DNA of 64,000 nucleotides from Candidatus Woesearchaeota archaeon (lineage in GTDB: Archaea > Nanobdellota > Nanobdellia > Woesearchaeales > UBA9642), in NCBI GenBank assembly GCA_003599145.1, contig QZIT01000001.1, positions 1-64,000 of the forward strand, given 5' to 3'. Every line of letters begins with the position of its first letter. Position 1 is the first letter of the stretch. Positions 16,153 to 25,129 of the stretch are shown here, in pieces. The notes beneath the pieces are model-generated. The model was given only the letters and a program-made list of their open reading frames with translations, had not been told where the DNA came from and ran no database searches. The position numbers and the translations under genes were made by a program.

Positions 16153-16768
16153 GTTTTGCCTGTATCTCTCGAAAAACTTTTTCAATAGGCTGTTCACCGT
16201 TAATTTTCAAAAGGACGCCTTTTTTTCTGTAAAAATCCTTCAAAGGCTCTGTTGCCGTATGATAAATCTGCAGGCGTTTCGCAACAGCAGCTGGCTTGTC
16301 ATCATCTCGCACTATCAAACTGCCTTTGCACTGATCGCAAATGCCTGCTTTTTTTGGTTTAATGGAAATAGTATTATATCCTGCACCGCATTTACTGCAG
16401 ACTCTTCGCGAGGAAATTCTTTTCATGGCTTCTTTGTCAGAAATATGAATTTCGAGAACCAAATCAATTGTTGCTATGGTATCGAGAAAAATCGCCTGTT
16501 CTTCTGTTCTGGGAAAGCCATCTAAAATAAAATTTTGAAAATTTATTTTTTTCAATGCCTGCTGGATAGCTGCAAAATTAATGTCTTTAGGAACTAAAAT
16601 TCCTTTATCGAGATACGGCTTAAGCTTTTTTCCAAGCGCAGTGCCTTTTTTAATTTCTTCCCTGAAAAGCTCTCCTGGAGAAATATGGGTAAGATGATAT
16701 TCCTGAACAAGCTTTTCAGCCTGCGTTCCTTTTCCAGAACCCTGCACTCCAAAAATAATAACATTCAT
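16133..16768 (-). CDS. adk: adenylate kinase with zinc-binding LID
   Basis: This protein of about 211 residues catalyses ATP + AMP to 2 ADP. It has the P-loop GVQGSGKGTQ near the N-terminus, the AMP-binding segment with FILDGFPRTEEQ, and a LID with CSKC and CDQC, the four-cysteine zinc form. The long bacterial-type architecture is common in DPANN archaea. ATGs at 16777 (overlapping the upstream stop as ATGA) and 16768 are both possible; 16768 puts MNVIIFG at the usual distance from the P-loop. It is co-transcribed with the upstream orphan gene. Confidence 0.92.
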   Translation of the reverse strand: MNVIIFGVQGSGKGTQAEKLVQEYHLTHISPGELFREEIKKGTALGKKLKPYLDKGILVPKDINFAAIQQALKKINFQNFILDGFPRTEEQAIFLDTIATIDLVLEIHISDKEAMKRISSRRVCSKCGAGYNTISIKPKKAGICDQCKGSLIVRDDDKPAAVAKRLQIYHTATEPLKDFYRKKGVLLKINGEQPIEKVFREIQAKLKKAKI

Positions 16769-16773
16769 AGCCA

Positions 16774-17226
16774 TCATCCAAAGTACTGCACGTCGTCTTT
16801 TTTTCTTGTATTATTGGTGTGCCATGCGTTGCTCATAGCATCGAGCATACTCTTAAGCTCCTGTTTGAGCGATTGCCATTCCCTATAAAAAAGAACCAAA
16901 TACTCCCATTGTTCATCCTCAGACATCTCTAGAGACACTGCCATGGCCCTTCGTTTCAAAAACATGAGTTTCTTATAAACAGTAAAAATAGCATCTTTTT
17001 CTTCCTGAGTGAAGCATTCTGTTTCCTGAAGCGTTGCAAGATTAGTGTCTGGATGGAGAATGCCATCGATAAGCTTGCAAAAGATGTCGATACGCTCTAT
17101 GCTCTTTTTTATCAATGCACTCGATGGATGCGCATCATCCTCGTATTTGCCATCAATCGCTTTTTCCAGTTCTTCCAAAGGAGGCAACGCATGCTTCTTT
17201 TGGGCTGTCTGATAGTTCATCATCAA
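16774..17226 (-). CDS. conserved-looking helical protein of unknown function
   Basis: This 150-residue acidic, helix-rich protein has no membrane segment and a run of hydrophobic heptads in the C-terminal half (LEMSEDEQWEYLVLFYREWQ). I do not recognise it. Translation is coupled to adenylate kinase by an ATGA overlap, and a TTTTTAAAG-type promoter lies just upstream. Start ATGs at 17226, 17223 and 17220 are adjacent and cannot be ranked. Confidence 0.6.
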   Translation of the reverse strand: MMMNYQTAQKKHALPPLEELEKAIDGKYEDDAHPSSALIKKSIERIDIFCKLIDGILHPDTNLATLQETECFTQEEKDAIFTVYKKLMFLKRRAMAVSLEMSEDEQWEYLVLFYREWQSLKQELKSMLDAMSNAWHTNNTRKKDDVQYFG

Positions 17227-17338
17227 GCTAAAACAGCAAGTCTTTTTAAAGTTTGCTTTTCCTGCAACGCTCAGGTATACATCTATAGAAGTATAAAAAC
17301 GTACAAAGATTTAAATATAAGTATTGCTTGAAATCATC

Positions 17339-17479
17339 GTGAACAAAAAAGTAACGCTCAGCATTGATGAAAAAACCTATGAGGAGTTTCAGAAATACTG
17401 CGAAAGAAACGCCATTCTGCTGTCAAAAAAAATAGAGCTGTACATGAAAGAGCTGTTGAAGCATGAACGAAGAAAATAA
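17339..17479 (+). CDS. 46-residue ribbon-helix-helix-like protein
   Basis: A GTG-started frame encodes a short protein beginning MNKKVTLSIDEKTYEEF. That is a beta strand followed by an amphipathic helix like the N-terminus of RHH regulators, then AILLSKKIELYMKELLK as a second helix. GATTTAAATATAAG lies 15-30 bp upstream, so the mRNA would be leaderless. Its end overlaps the start of the membrane protein gene by 17 bases. The size and pattern are like CopG-type small regulators. Confidence 0.55.
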   Translation: MNKKVTLSIDEKTYEEFQKYCERNAILLSKKIELYMKELLKHERRK

Positions 17480-17774
17480 CGAAAAAATATCATTGGAAGC
17501 ATCAGTAGAAGAAGAGCACAGGCATTACAAGAAAAAGCCAGAGAATTTCAAGGAAATAGCGCTTTCCTACTCGTTTCTTTTAATAGTGATAGCGTTTTTA
17601 GTTTTCAGTGTTCGCCTGAAAGAGCTAGGATCATCGCTCTTGGCAAGAACAAACATTGTCGGTCATGCAGCATCTGGGAATGTGCTTCAAAACAGCTTTC
17701 CGCTAGCACTACTTGTAGTTCTTGGTTTGCTGATTATAGGCATACTGTATCTGCGCAGACAATTCAGAAAGTAG
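17463..17774 (+). CDS. small two-span membrane protein
   Basis: This 103-residue protein has an acidic cytoplasmic-looking N-terminus of about 35 residues, a hydrophobic segment (YSFLLIVIAFLVFSVRL), a 30-residue loop and a second hydrophobic segment (LALLVVLGLLIIGILYL) ending in basic RRQFRK. I know no family for it. It overlaps the preceding RHH-like gene and stands directly upstream of the RHH/HerA operon, so it may belong to the same system. Confidence 0.55.
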   Translation: MNEENNEKISLEASVEEEHRHYKKKPENFKEIALSYSFLLIVIAFLVFSVRLKELGSSLLARTNIVGHAASGNVLQNSFPLALLVVLGLLIIGILYLRRQFRK

Positions 17775-17952
17775 CACCTAAAAATACAAATGTCATACAA
17801 ATCATGTCATTTTCTTAACAAAACGATATATTTATAAAGCGCTGTTTTCATTGATAAAAGAAGAGATGCTGGTAACTCCCGTATAAAAGGGCTAAAAACA
17901 AGCAAAAAAAGAAAATACAACATACAAATAACTTACTTAACGCATACAAATA
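17775..17952 (+). promoter_or_regulatory. promoter with four ATACAAAT direct repeats before RHH genes
   Basis: ATACAAAT occurs at 17784-17791, 17795-17802, 17922-17929 and 17944-17951. Spacing is 11 bp in the first pair and 22 bp in the second, i.e. whole helical turns, as expected for RHH dimers binding side by side. A TATA element (ATATTTATAAAG) lies at about 17828-17839 between the pairs. The last copy ends 1 bp before the ATG of the first RHH gene. Autorepression of the operon is inferred. Confidence 0.5.
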
Positions 17953-18120
17953 ATGAACAAAAAAAACATACGTAAAAATACCGTAGCCGTAGCAGTCGTC
18001 AATGTGCGAATGCCCTACGGCGTTGTTCGCATTCTTGACAAGCTCGTAGAACAGGGAATCTATAAATCTCGAAGCGAAGCCGTCAGGGAATTTGCAAGGC
18101 AATATGTCAACGAACAGTAG
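17953..18120 (+). CDS. ribbon-helix-helix (CopG/NikR-like) regulator, 55 residues
   Basis: The protein has a basic start and a central NVRMPYGVVRILDKLVEQ followed by YKSRSEAVREFARQYV. The beta strand, helix, turn and second helix with the SRSEAVR signature are characteristic of RHH DNA-binding domains. It is too short for any effector domain. The next gene begins inside its 3' end. With four ATACAAAT repeats directly before it, it is probably the operon's autorepressor. Confidence 0.75.
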   Translation: MNKKNIRKNTVAVAVVNVRMPYGVVRILDKLVEQGIYKSRSEAVREFARQYVNEQ

Positions 18121-18388
18121 AAAGGAAGTCATGGTAAGCATCAGAATGCCCTCTTCGCTAGTTGCACAGCTCAAAGAGCTTGCAGTAAAGAAGCATTTTC
18201 TTGACATGGGAGAGCAATTGCGATCGCTCGTAAGAGAAAAATGCATGCAGCATCTCGACCCCTATTCTGGGGAAATGAAGAAATTCAGAGAAGAACTCAA
18301 ACAGGAATTACTGCATAAAACGTCTGAAAAAAATGTTCTCATAAAAGACTTGAAAAGAATTGTGGAGGAGCTCAGCAATGAAAAATAA
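18104..18388 (+). CDS. second ribbon-helix-helix protein with C-terminal coiled coil
   Basis: This 94-residue protein (from ATG 18104; ATG 18131 is possible) has VSIRMPSSLVAQLKELAVKK followed by MGEQLRSLVREKC, an RHH fold, then a charged helical tail suited to a coiled coil. Its start overlaps the end of the first RHH gene and its 3' end overlaps the start of the surface protein gene at 18378, so the three are translationally linked. It may form heteromers with its neighbour or act on the same operator. Confidence 0.7.
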   Translation: MSTNSRKEVMVSIRMPSSLVAQLKELAVKKHFLDMGEQLRSLVREKCMQHLDPYSGEMKKFREELKQELLHKTSEKNVLIKDLKRIVEELSNEK

Positions 18389-21377
18389 ATGGCTACTGCT
18401 AGTGTTGATGATCATTTCTATGAGTGCACCTGTTCACGCGCTAACACTGATATCTCCAGACGACAATTTCATAACAGGAAATGCTTCACTACAGCTTACG
18501 TTTCAACATCAATTCAACAGCACAAACTTTTCCTGCGACGTATTGATAGACAATCAATCTCAAGGAATGCCCTATAACCTCAGCGAGCAAATTTTTGCAT
18601 TTGACACTGTTTTCACAGAAGGATTGCACACGTGGAGCATTGCTTGCATTAACGATAATATAACCATAGAGAGTGAAACAAGAAGCATAACGCTCGATAC
18701 CTCTTCCCCTAACATCAGCATCCTTTCTCCGCTAGCAACAACGTATGGCACAAACAACATCACCTTTCACCTCAACGTTACCGATGTATTTCCCGCAGTT
18801 GACTGCCAGATGCATCTCGCATCTTCATCGTATAACACTGATGAAAATATGCAATTACAAACCAACACGCTCTATAGCAGCACCAAAACACTGCCCAATG
18901 GCCAGTATGCCCTTACCTTGCTCTGCACAGACCAGCTAGGAAACAGCAATCAACAAGGCGTTAATTTTACGGTGAACAAAATAGAGCCGCTTTTTGATGT
19001 TGTGTTTGAAAAAAACGTGTATACTATGGGAGAAGCCATTGCCTTTGACATACGTGCAAACAATGGAAGCAATGTATTCTTAACCATTACTGCACCAAAT
19101 GGAAACAGCTATGTTTGGAACTACAACGGGCAAAATTATCCAAAACATGAAGTTTTGCCCTATAGCAAGCGCTACGGCTCATACAATGTTATCGGAAACA
19201 TGCAATATCTTAATTATTCTTTATCAGTAAACAAAAACATCAACGTGCAAAGCAACATGGATGTGGAGATTAAGGGAAAAACAACCATCAACCTTTCAGA
19301 AAAGTTAACGCTGGAGGGCATTCCTTCAGGAGGTTTTGGAACGCTCAATCTTTCCTGGAAGTTAAGCAATGGTTCAACGGTGAAGAGCCACATCTTGGAA
19401 AGAACCTATGCAACATCAGGAAAATACACAGAAACATTTATCGTTGTTGACCAGGAAGGCAATGAACTCAAGAAGGATGTTGAAGTAAGTGTCAAACAAG
19501 CCTATAGACTCTATGTCTATGTTATTGATGGAAGTTCAAAGCTTCCCATCAAAGACGCCTTGTTGGAAATTGATGACGATGAATATTTAACAAACAGCGA
19601 CGGCCTCGTTTCGCTAGATTTGCTTGAAGATTCCTACGATATGACCATAAGCAAAGAAGACTACAAACCATACAGCGATTCATTTTCATTTCATGAAAAC
19701 AGAACCTTGAATATTTCGCTCAACCTTGTTGATAAAACACCTCCCTCGATAACGTTAATGACCACTCCTGATGAGATACTTACAGAACCAAAAGCACTTA
19801 CTTTTTCGGCAAATGACGTTGGATTGATGCAGTGCTCGCTTTACTTGAAACGACCAGAAGAGAGCTGGTCTGTATTGACGCAGACTTTACCAAACATTCA
19901 AGCCAATAAAGTCTACCAATTCAATGTTGAGAACATTACCGCAGGAAGCTACCAATGGAAAGTAGAATGCAAAGACAGCAACAACAATGGAGCGTTCAGC
20001 GAAGAACGCTCATTTTCAGTCAACAGTGAAGAGCTACTGAACACCATTCAAGAAAATGAAGACGCCATAGCTGGATTTACTGCAGCGCTTGAAACATTCA
20101 ACACCCTCGATAAAGATGAACGCGAAGCATTTGAAACCCTAAACATAAAAGAGCACATTGAAGAAACGCAAAAGCAAATGGAGCGCATAAAGAGAGACAT
20201 GAATAATCTTATCTTCAGAAACGACCTTACCAATGAGGAAAAGGAGCAGGAAAGGAAGATACTTCTTGAAAAAATGCAGGAAATCCAGCAAAATACACCT
20301 ATAAGCATAACCGTAAAGGACAGCAAAACATTTGTCAAATACCCCACTGTTGAAGAAGTTGAACGACTGCTTTTGGCTGTTTTAGGAAATGACGCCAATA
20401 AAAAGCTGCTCAAGAAAAATCAAGCATTGCAACAAAGCCTTTCCACAGCAACAAAGGCAAAAATTGTAGAAATTAGCTACCCTTCAAAAACAGAAACAGT
20501 AACGCTCATAGAGAAGCAAATCGCTTTAGAAAGCACAGAGTCAGGATTCTTAGCAGAGTATATTCCGCTAGCCATTGCCCAAGCAAAGGAGATAACCATA
20601 CTTAATGAAGATTATCAAATTTTAGGAGACTCTCTAATTAGATTCAGCACAGGCAACGTTATAGCATACACTATTCCAAAAGCAATCAACCTCGAGCTCG
20701 CGCAGGAAACTACAACTATTTTTGTTACCAAAGAGCAAACAGGCTCTACTCCAACAGGGTTTTCCATTAAAACAGTTTCCAACTCTCCCTATAGTTTAGG
20801 CATTCTTATTGCGATAGGCGTTCTCTTAGGAGGCTTTGTTGCAGTAAAAAGACTGAAAAGAAAGGATGAACAGCCTTTGTCAAAAAAGCCAGGTGTGCAA
20901 GAAGCTGAACAATCACAGAATACCACCCAACAAGGCACTGTGCAATCATTATGGACAACCGTGAGCAAGGTATTGCCTCAGAAAACAGAAAACCCTCAAT
21001 TTTTGCAATTGATTACTCTTATGTACCAACACATAGGCACAGGGGACTACCAGCAGGCGCTTTCATTGTATCAGTTAATGAAAACAGAATATGCCAAGCT
21101 TCCGCATAAGCAACAGCACAAGCATTACGGAGAACTGGTACATATTTGCACCTCTATCGATGTTCTCTATGCCAGAAAACTTGCAGATGATGTTACGGTA
21201 CATCTTGCAAATTTCAAGCGAAAAGAAGCGCTAGAATCCTTCAACGTCTTTGCAGGAATTTTTCAAAGGCTGTCTGAAACAGGAAAGAATGAGCTCTATG
21301 AGAAATATGCGTATCTTTCATCGCAAATTGAAACCATCAGAACATCCATCATGATGGAATTGCAGTCAAAAGCATAA
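18378..21377 (+). CDS. single-span surface protein with Ig-like and carboxypeptidase-regulatory-like domains
   Basis: The 999-residue protein has a signal peptide (WLLLVLMIISMSAPVHA). Outside are several beta-sandwich repeats with NIS/NIT sequons (Ig-like, each with paired cysteines such as FSCDVLID and DCQMHL) and a CarboxypepD_reg-like unit near residues 377-450 (KLPIKDALLEIDDDEYLTNS). A coiled-coil stretch follows near 555-640. A transmembrane helix lies near 813-832 (SLGILIAIGVLLGGFVAVK), and a helical, TPR-like cytoplasmic tail of about 125 residues ends the protein. It is directly upstream of the HerA ATPase and probably its membrane partner. Function unknown. Confidence 0.7.
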   Translation: MKNKWLLLVLMIISMSAPVHALTLISPDDNFITGNASLQLTFQHQFNSTNFSCDVLIDNQSQGMPYNLSEQIFAFDTVFTEGLHTWSIACINDNITIESETRSITLDTSSPNISILSPLATTYGTNNITFHLNVTDVFPAVDCQMHLASSSYNTDENMQLQTNTLYSSTKTLPNGQYALTLLCTDQLGNSNQQGVNFTVNKIEPLFDVVFEKNVYTMGEAIAFDIRANNGSNVFLTITAPNGNSYVWNYNGQNYPKHEVLPYSKRYGSYNVIGNMQYLNYSLSVNKNINVQSNMDVEIKGKTTINLSEKLTLEGIPSGGFGTLNLSWKLSNGSTVKSHILERTYATSGKYTETFIVVDQEGNELKKDVEVSVKQAYRLYVYVIDGSSKLPIKDALLEIDDDEYLTNSDGLVSLDLLEDSYDMTISKEDYKPYSDSFSFHENRTLNISLNLVDKTPPSITLMTTPDEILTEPKALTFSANDVGLMQCSLYLKRPEESWSVLTQTLPNIQANKVYQFNVENITAGSYQWKVECKDSNNNGAFSEERSFSVNSEELLNTIQENEDAIAGFTAALETFNTLDKDEREAFETLNIKEHIEETQKQMERIKRDMNNLIFRNDLTNEEKEQERKILLEKMQEIQQNTPISITVKDSKTFVKYPTVEEVERLLLAVLGNDANKKLLKKNQALQQSLSTATKAKIVEISYPSKTETVTLIEKQIALESTESGFLAEYIPLAIAQAKEITILNEDYQILGDSLIRFSTGNVIAYTIPKAINLELAQETTTIFVTKEQTGSTPTGFSIKTVSNSPYSLGILIAIGVLLGGFVAVKRLKRKDEQPLSKKPGVQEAEQSQNTTQQGTVQSLWTTVSKVLPQKTENPQFLQLITLMYQHIGTGDYQQALSLYQLMKTEYAKLPHKQQHKHYGELVHICTSIDVLYARKLADDVTVHLANFKRKEALESFNVFAGIFQRLSETGKNELYEKYAYLSSQIETIRTSIMMELQSKA

Positions 21378-21404
21378 ATCAAACGAGTGAACAGATTATA
21401 AACT

Positions 21405-24400
21405 ATGAAAAAAACTCAAAAAACAAGAGTACATAGCGTTTTGGATAGTGTTACTGCTCTTCAAAAAAAAAGGAAGCATGTTTACTTTTTTCTTATTGCA
21501 CTTTCAATCATCTTTTCTGTCGTAGGAATTTTGCTCATAAAAAACTATCTTGGCTATGCATCATTTGCAGGAGAAGGAGGCAATGTTTATGAGCTGGATA
21601 TCTATTTTGAACAGGATGCAACGTATTGGGCAGGCCTTTACGGCGTTGCACTGCGCTTTGACGGATGGAATGTTCCCTGGTCAAAAGTAGTGTACGGCAA
21701 CAGCATAGACTTGGGTGTTTTTTTGTTTGACTGTATGCAAGTCAACTTAGACCATGAGCTTTACGCTTCGCTGGTTAATGCGTCAGAAATTGACTGGTCA
21801 ACCATACAGGGAGCAAGCCCTGAAGATATCAATGCCTTTCTTAACCTAAGCGATACTGACGTATATTCTGCACTGAACATGTTTACCAGCGAAATCAATG
21901 TCTCCATAGGAAATACGTCATTAATCATCAATGCAACATTCACGAATGTCTATAATCAGACCAATGCGACTGTTTATGATGTTGGATTGCTCAAAGACGG
22001 CAATGGAACGCTTGTTTTTGTATCTCATATAACAGACAACGCGACGTTTTGTTATTATGGGGGTATCTGCAATTATCAAATGCTCTTGCCTATCAGAAAC
22101 GGAACCAATGAAACCTATCATTTTTTTACAGACCCGTATGACCAATGCCTTCCGGGAGAAATACCTGTTCCCTTAGAATATACGTTTGTCAACGGAACTG
22201 TATCGAACACCGACGGAATGAATATGAGCGGGGTCTTGGTTGTTATAGGAAATTATGCAACCTACACCGACAGCACAGGATTCTACAATTTTACGCTTCC
22301 TATAGGGGATTACCATGTTTTTGCAGTTGCAGATGGATATAAAACATACCACAACGTTCTCAACCTTACCACTCCTAACGTTACCACAGTGCACAATATA
22401 CTGTTAAGTATCCAGCTAACGGGAAAAAACGACAACCCAGGAAAAAAATCAGAGGACACTCCCAAGGAAAAGCCACAACAGCCTCAAATAGAACAGCCCT
22501 CGGTCATCAGAGAGATAGGATTTATCATCTCTATTGCTGAAATCAACCGAAAAATAAAGCAGGGCAACTTTATTCAGGAATTCATTTCCTTTGTCAGCGT
22601 TGTAGAGTATCCCTTAGACCTCTATTTCACCATCAGCGGCCCTGTAGCTGAAATAATACAGCTTGATGAAAAGCACTTCACCATCGAAAAGGCACTGAAA
22701 AAAACACTCACCATGACCATATTCGGCAAAGGAGAGCCTAGAGTGCTGACTGGATTTTTGAATATTACAGGAACGTTTCAGCATGAAATTCCCATCACTA
22801 TTGAAATTATCGATAAAGACATGCTGCCGGTAGAGGCCTTGCTTATTGACGTTCAGCCATTGAAGAATAAAGTTCTTGAACAGGAGCAGTTCAGGTTCAA
22901 AACTAATTTGAAAAACCTATTAATCGATGAGCAGTACCCCGTAACGATTCATTATTCAATCCAGAATTTAAATGGCTCAACAACCTATTGGACTGCAGAG
23001 GAAAATATATACTTACTTACCTCTGCATCTATCATCAAATCAGTTAAATTACCAAAAGAAATGAAGCCAGGAGAATACGTACTGAGAGTTACTGCTTATT
23101 ACCTCGATTTATCAACAAGCGACAGTGCAGTGTTTATTGTAGAAAGGCCGTTCTATCAGTATAAAATATTTGGCATACCTTTATGGATATACGGATTATT
23201 TTTAGTTGTACTCATCGGACTTTGGATACTTTGGAAAAATTTGAAGAAAGCAATGGATCATGGGAAGAAATACAGAATGGTTCTTGATTACAGCGAAATA
23301 CCGAAAGACGGCCCTAGAGGATTATACGTAGGGAACATTGCAGAAACAAAGCGAAAAACGTACTTTGACATGGATAATCTGAAAACCCACACCATCATTG
23401 CAGGCTCCACAGGCTCTGGAAAGTCATTTACCGCACAGGTTATTGCTGAAGAAGCGCTTGACAAGAATGTTGCCGTCATCATCTTTGATCCGACAGCACA
23501 GTGGACAGGCATGCTTCGCAAATGCCAGGATAGATCCATCATCAAAACCTATGGCCAATTTGATATGCAGCAGAAAGACATCAAGGCATTCAGCGGCAGC
23601 CTTAAAATGGTGACCAATGCCTATGAAGAAATCAACATTGCAAAATATACCAAGCCAGGAGAAATTCAGATATTTGTCATGAACAATCTTGAGCCTGAAG
23701 ACATCGAAATTTTTGTGAGCAATACCGTAAGGGAAATTTTCAAGGAAAAGCTTACGGAAAGCAAAGAGCTAAAATTGCTTTTGGTTTATGACGAAGTGCA
23801 CCGGCTGCTGCCTAAATTTGGAGGAACAGGCATAGGATTTTTGCAGATAGAACGGGCTATTCGAGAGTTTAGAAAGTGGGGTGTCGGGTTGTTGCTTATT
23901 TCTCACGTGCTAAACGATTTTGTTGAGCAGATACAGGCAAATATCAACACCCAAGTCCAGATGAAAACAAGAGATGAAAGCGATCTTGAAAGAATAAGGA
24001 TGAAATATGGCCAGAACATTTTCAGGTCAATGGTAAAAACAAAAGTAGGAACAGGACTGGTTGAAAATTCAGATTACAACAAAGGAGAGCCTTACTTTGT
24101 CGATTTTAGGCCTATCAAACACTCTTTAACCAGATTATCAGAAGAGGAAATAAAGAAATACCATAATTACCAGTTAAAGGTTGACCAAATAAGCTATGAA
24201 ATCGAGCAGCTTGAGGAGCTGAAGCACGACGTATTTAACCTTAATTTGACTTTGAAATTGCTTACTAAAAAATTAAAAGAAGGAAATTTCTATGTCGTGG
24301 ACATTTATCTCGATGAAATTTCTGCAGAATTGGAAAAAGCGTGGCAGTCTTTGAGAAAGAAGCCAAAGAAACTGGAAATAAAGCTGATAGATAAAAAGGA

Positions 24401-24776
24401 AATTGAGAATGAAATAAAAAAAGCAAGGGCGGAAAGGGAAACGGCAACGGCTAAACTGGAAAAAAGCAAGCAGCCAAAAATAGAAGATGCGTTTGCAAAA
24501 GAAGTCTCTTTGGATAAGGCGCTCAATATGGACAACGGTGCAACGATTCTGAGCCTGCAGGAATTGCTTGATGTCTTAAAAGGCATAACTCCGTTGGTTT
24601 TCAAAAAGCATGTCAATGAAGAGAAGAACGACCTTGCAAACTGGGTGAAAAGAAACCTGCAAAACGAAGAGCTTGCAAAAAAACTAGAACCTTGCAAAGC
24701 ATCAGCTGACATGATTAAAGTTCTAGAGGACTATAAAGCAACGGTTTCCTATTTTAAGGATGAGAAGAAAAAATGA
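21405..24776 (+). CDS. membrane-anchored HerA/FtsK-type ATPase with extracellular domains
   Basis: The 1123-residue protein has an N-terminal transmembrane helix (about residues 26-47). The extracellular half of about 540 residues has sequons and a CarboxypepD_reg-like unit near 262-340 (GVLVVIGNYATYTDSTGFYN). A second transmembrane helix lies near 590-612. The cytoplasmic HerA/DUF87-type ATPase has Walker A GSTGSGKS (667-674), Walker B LLLVYDEVH (about 792-800) and WGVGLLLISH as sensor region. A coiled coil and a DUF5752-like end domain (ILSLQELLDVLK, then KKHVNEEKNDLANWV) follow. The ATPase may move DNA or protein across or along the membrane; substrate unknown. Confidence 0.75.
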   Translation: MKKTQKTRVHSVLDSVTALQKKRKHVYFFLIALSIIFSVVGILLIKNYLGYASFAGEGGNVYELDIYFEQDATYWAGLYGVALRFDGWNVPWSKVVYGNSIDLGVFLFDCMQVNLDHELYASLVNASEIDWSTIQGASPEDINAFLNLSDTDVYSALNMFTSEINVSIGNTSLIINATFTNVYNQTNATVYDVGLLKDGNGTLVFVSHITDNATFCYYGGICNYQMLLPIRNGTNETYHFFTDPYDQCLPGEIPVPLEYTFVNGTVSNTDGMNMSGVLVVIGNYATYTDSTGFYNFTLPIGDYHVFAVADGYKTYHNVLNLTTPNVTTVHNILLSIQLTGKNDNPGKKSEDTPKEKPQQPQIEQPSVIREIGFIISIAEINRKIKQGNFIQEFISFVSVVEYPLDLYFTISGPVAEIIQLDEKHFTIEKALKKTLTMTIFGKGEPRVLTGFLNITGTFQHEIPITIEIIDKDMLPVEALLIDVQPLKNKVLEQEQFRFKTNLKNLLIDEQYPVTIHYSIQNLNGSTTYWTAEENIYLLTSASIIKSVKLPKEMKPGEYVLRVTAYYLDLSTSDSAVFIVERPFYQYKIFGIPLWIYGLFLVVLIGLWILWKNLKKAMDHGKKYRMVLDYSEIPKDGPRGLYVGNIAETKRKTYFDMDNLKTHTIIAGSTGSGKSFTAQVIAEEALDKNVAVIIFDPTAQWTGMLRKCQDRSIIKTYGQFDMQQKDIKAFSGSLKMVTNAYEEINIAKYTKPGEIQIFVMNNLEPEDIEIFVSNTVREIFKEKLTESKELKLLLVYDEVHRLLPKFGGTGIGFLQIERAIREFRKWGVGLLLISHVLNDFVEQIQANINTQVQMKTRDESDLERIRMKYGQNIFRSMVKTKVGTGLVENSDYNKGEPYFVDFRPIKHSLTRLSEEEIKKYHNYQLKVDQISYEIEQLEELKHDVFNLNLTLKLLTKKLKEGNFYVVDIYLDEISAELEKAWQSLRKKPKKLEIKLIDKKEIENEIKKARAERETATAKLEKSKQPKIEDAFAKEVSLDKALNMDNGATILSLQELLDVLKGITPLVFKKHVNEEKNDLANWVKRNLQNEELAKKLEPCKASADMIKVLEDYKATVSYFKDEKKK

Positions 24777-25129
24777 AGAAGCAGAAAAAAAGCAGTGGAA
24801 AAAGCAAGGAAAAAATCTCTAAAGCAAAAAGGAAAAAAGAAAAAAATATAAGCGAAAAACAAATACAAGATTGTCAGGAACAATTCATAACTTTAAAAGA
24901 AAAAACGACGCTGTTAAGAAAATCAGGAAAAAATACCTTTACTGCAGATATGCTCTTGAAAGCATTAAAAGCTAAAGTAAGGCTCCTCAAAGCGTATGAC
25001 ACAGAAAAAGAGTTTGCAGAAGTCAAAAAGCTTTTAAACAAAGCAGCATCTGAAGTCATGGCTATAGAAAAAGAAAAAAATACAGATATTGCAAAAGAGG
25101 TGAGGGCTGTACGCAATGAGCCTTTTTAA
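24773..25129 (+). CDS. small basic coiled-coil protein
   Basis: This 118-residue protein has a very lysine-rich first 30 residues, then amphipathic helices (LLKALKAKVRLLKAYDTEKE). I do not recognise it. Its ATG overlaps the stop of the HerA gene as ATGA, and its own end overlaps the next start by 14 bases, so three proteins are made from one coupled message. A soluble partner of the ATPase is the natural inference. Confidence 0.6.
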   Translation: MKKQKKSSGKSKEKISKAKRKKEKNISEKQIQDCQEQFITLKEKTTLLRKSGKNTFTADMLLKALKAKVRLLKAYDTEKEFAEVKKLLNKAASEVMAIEKEKNTDIAKEVRAVRNEPF

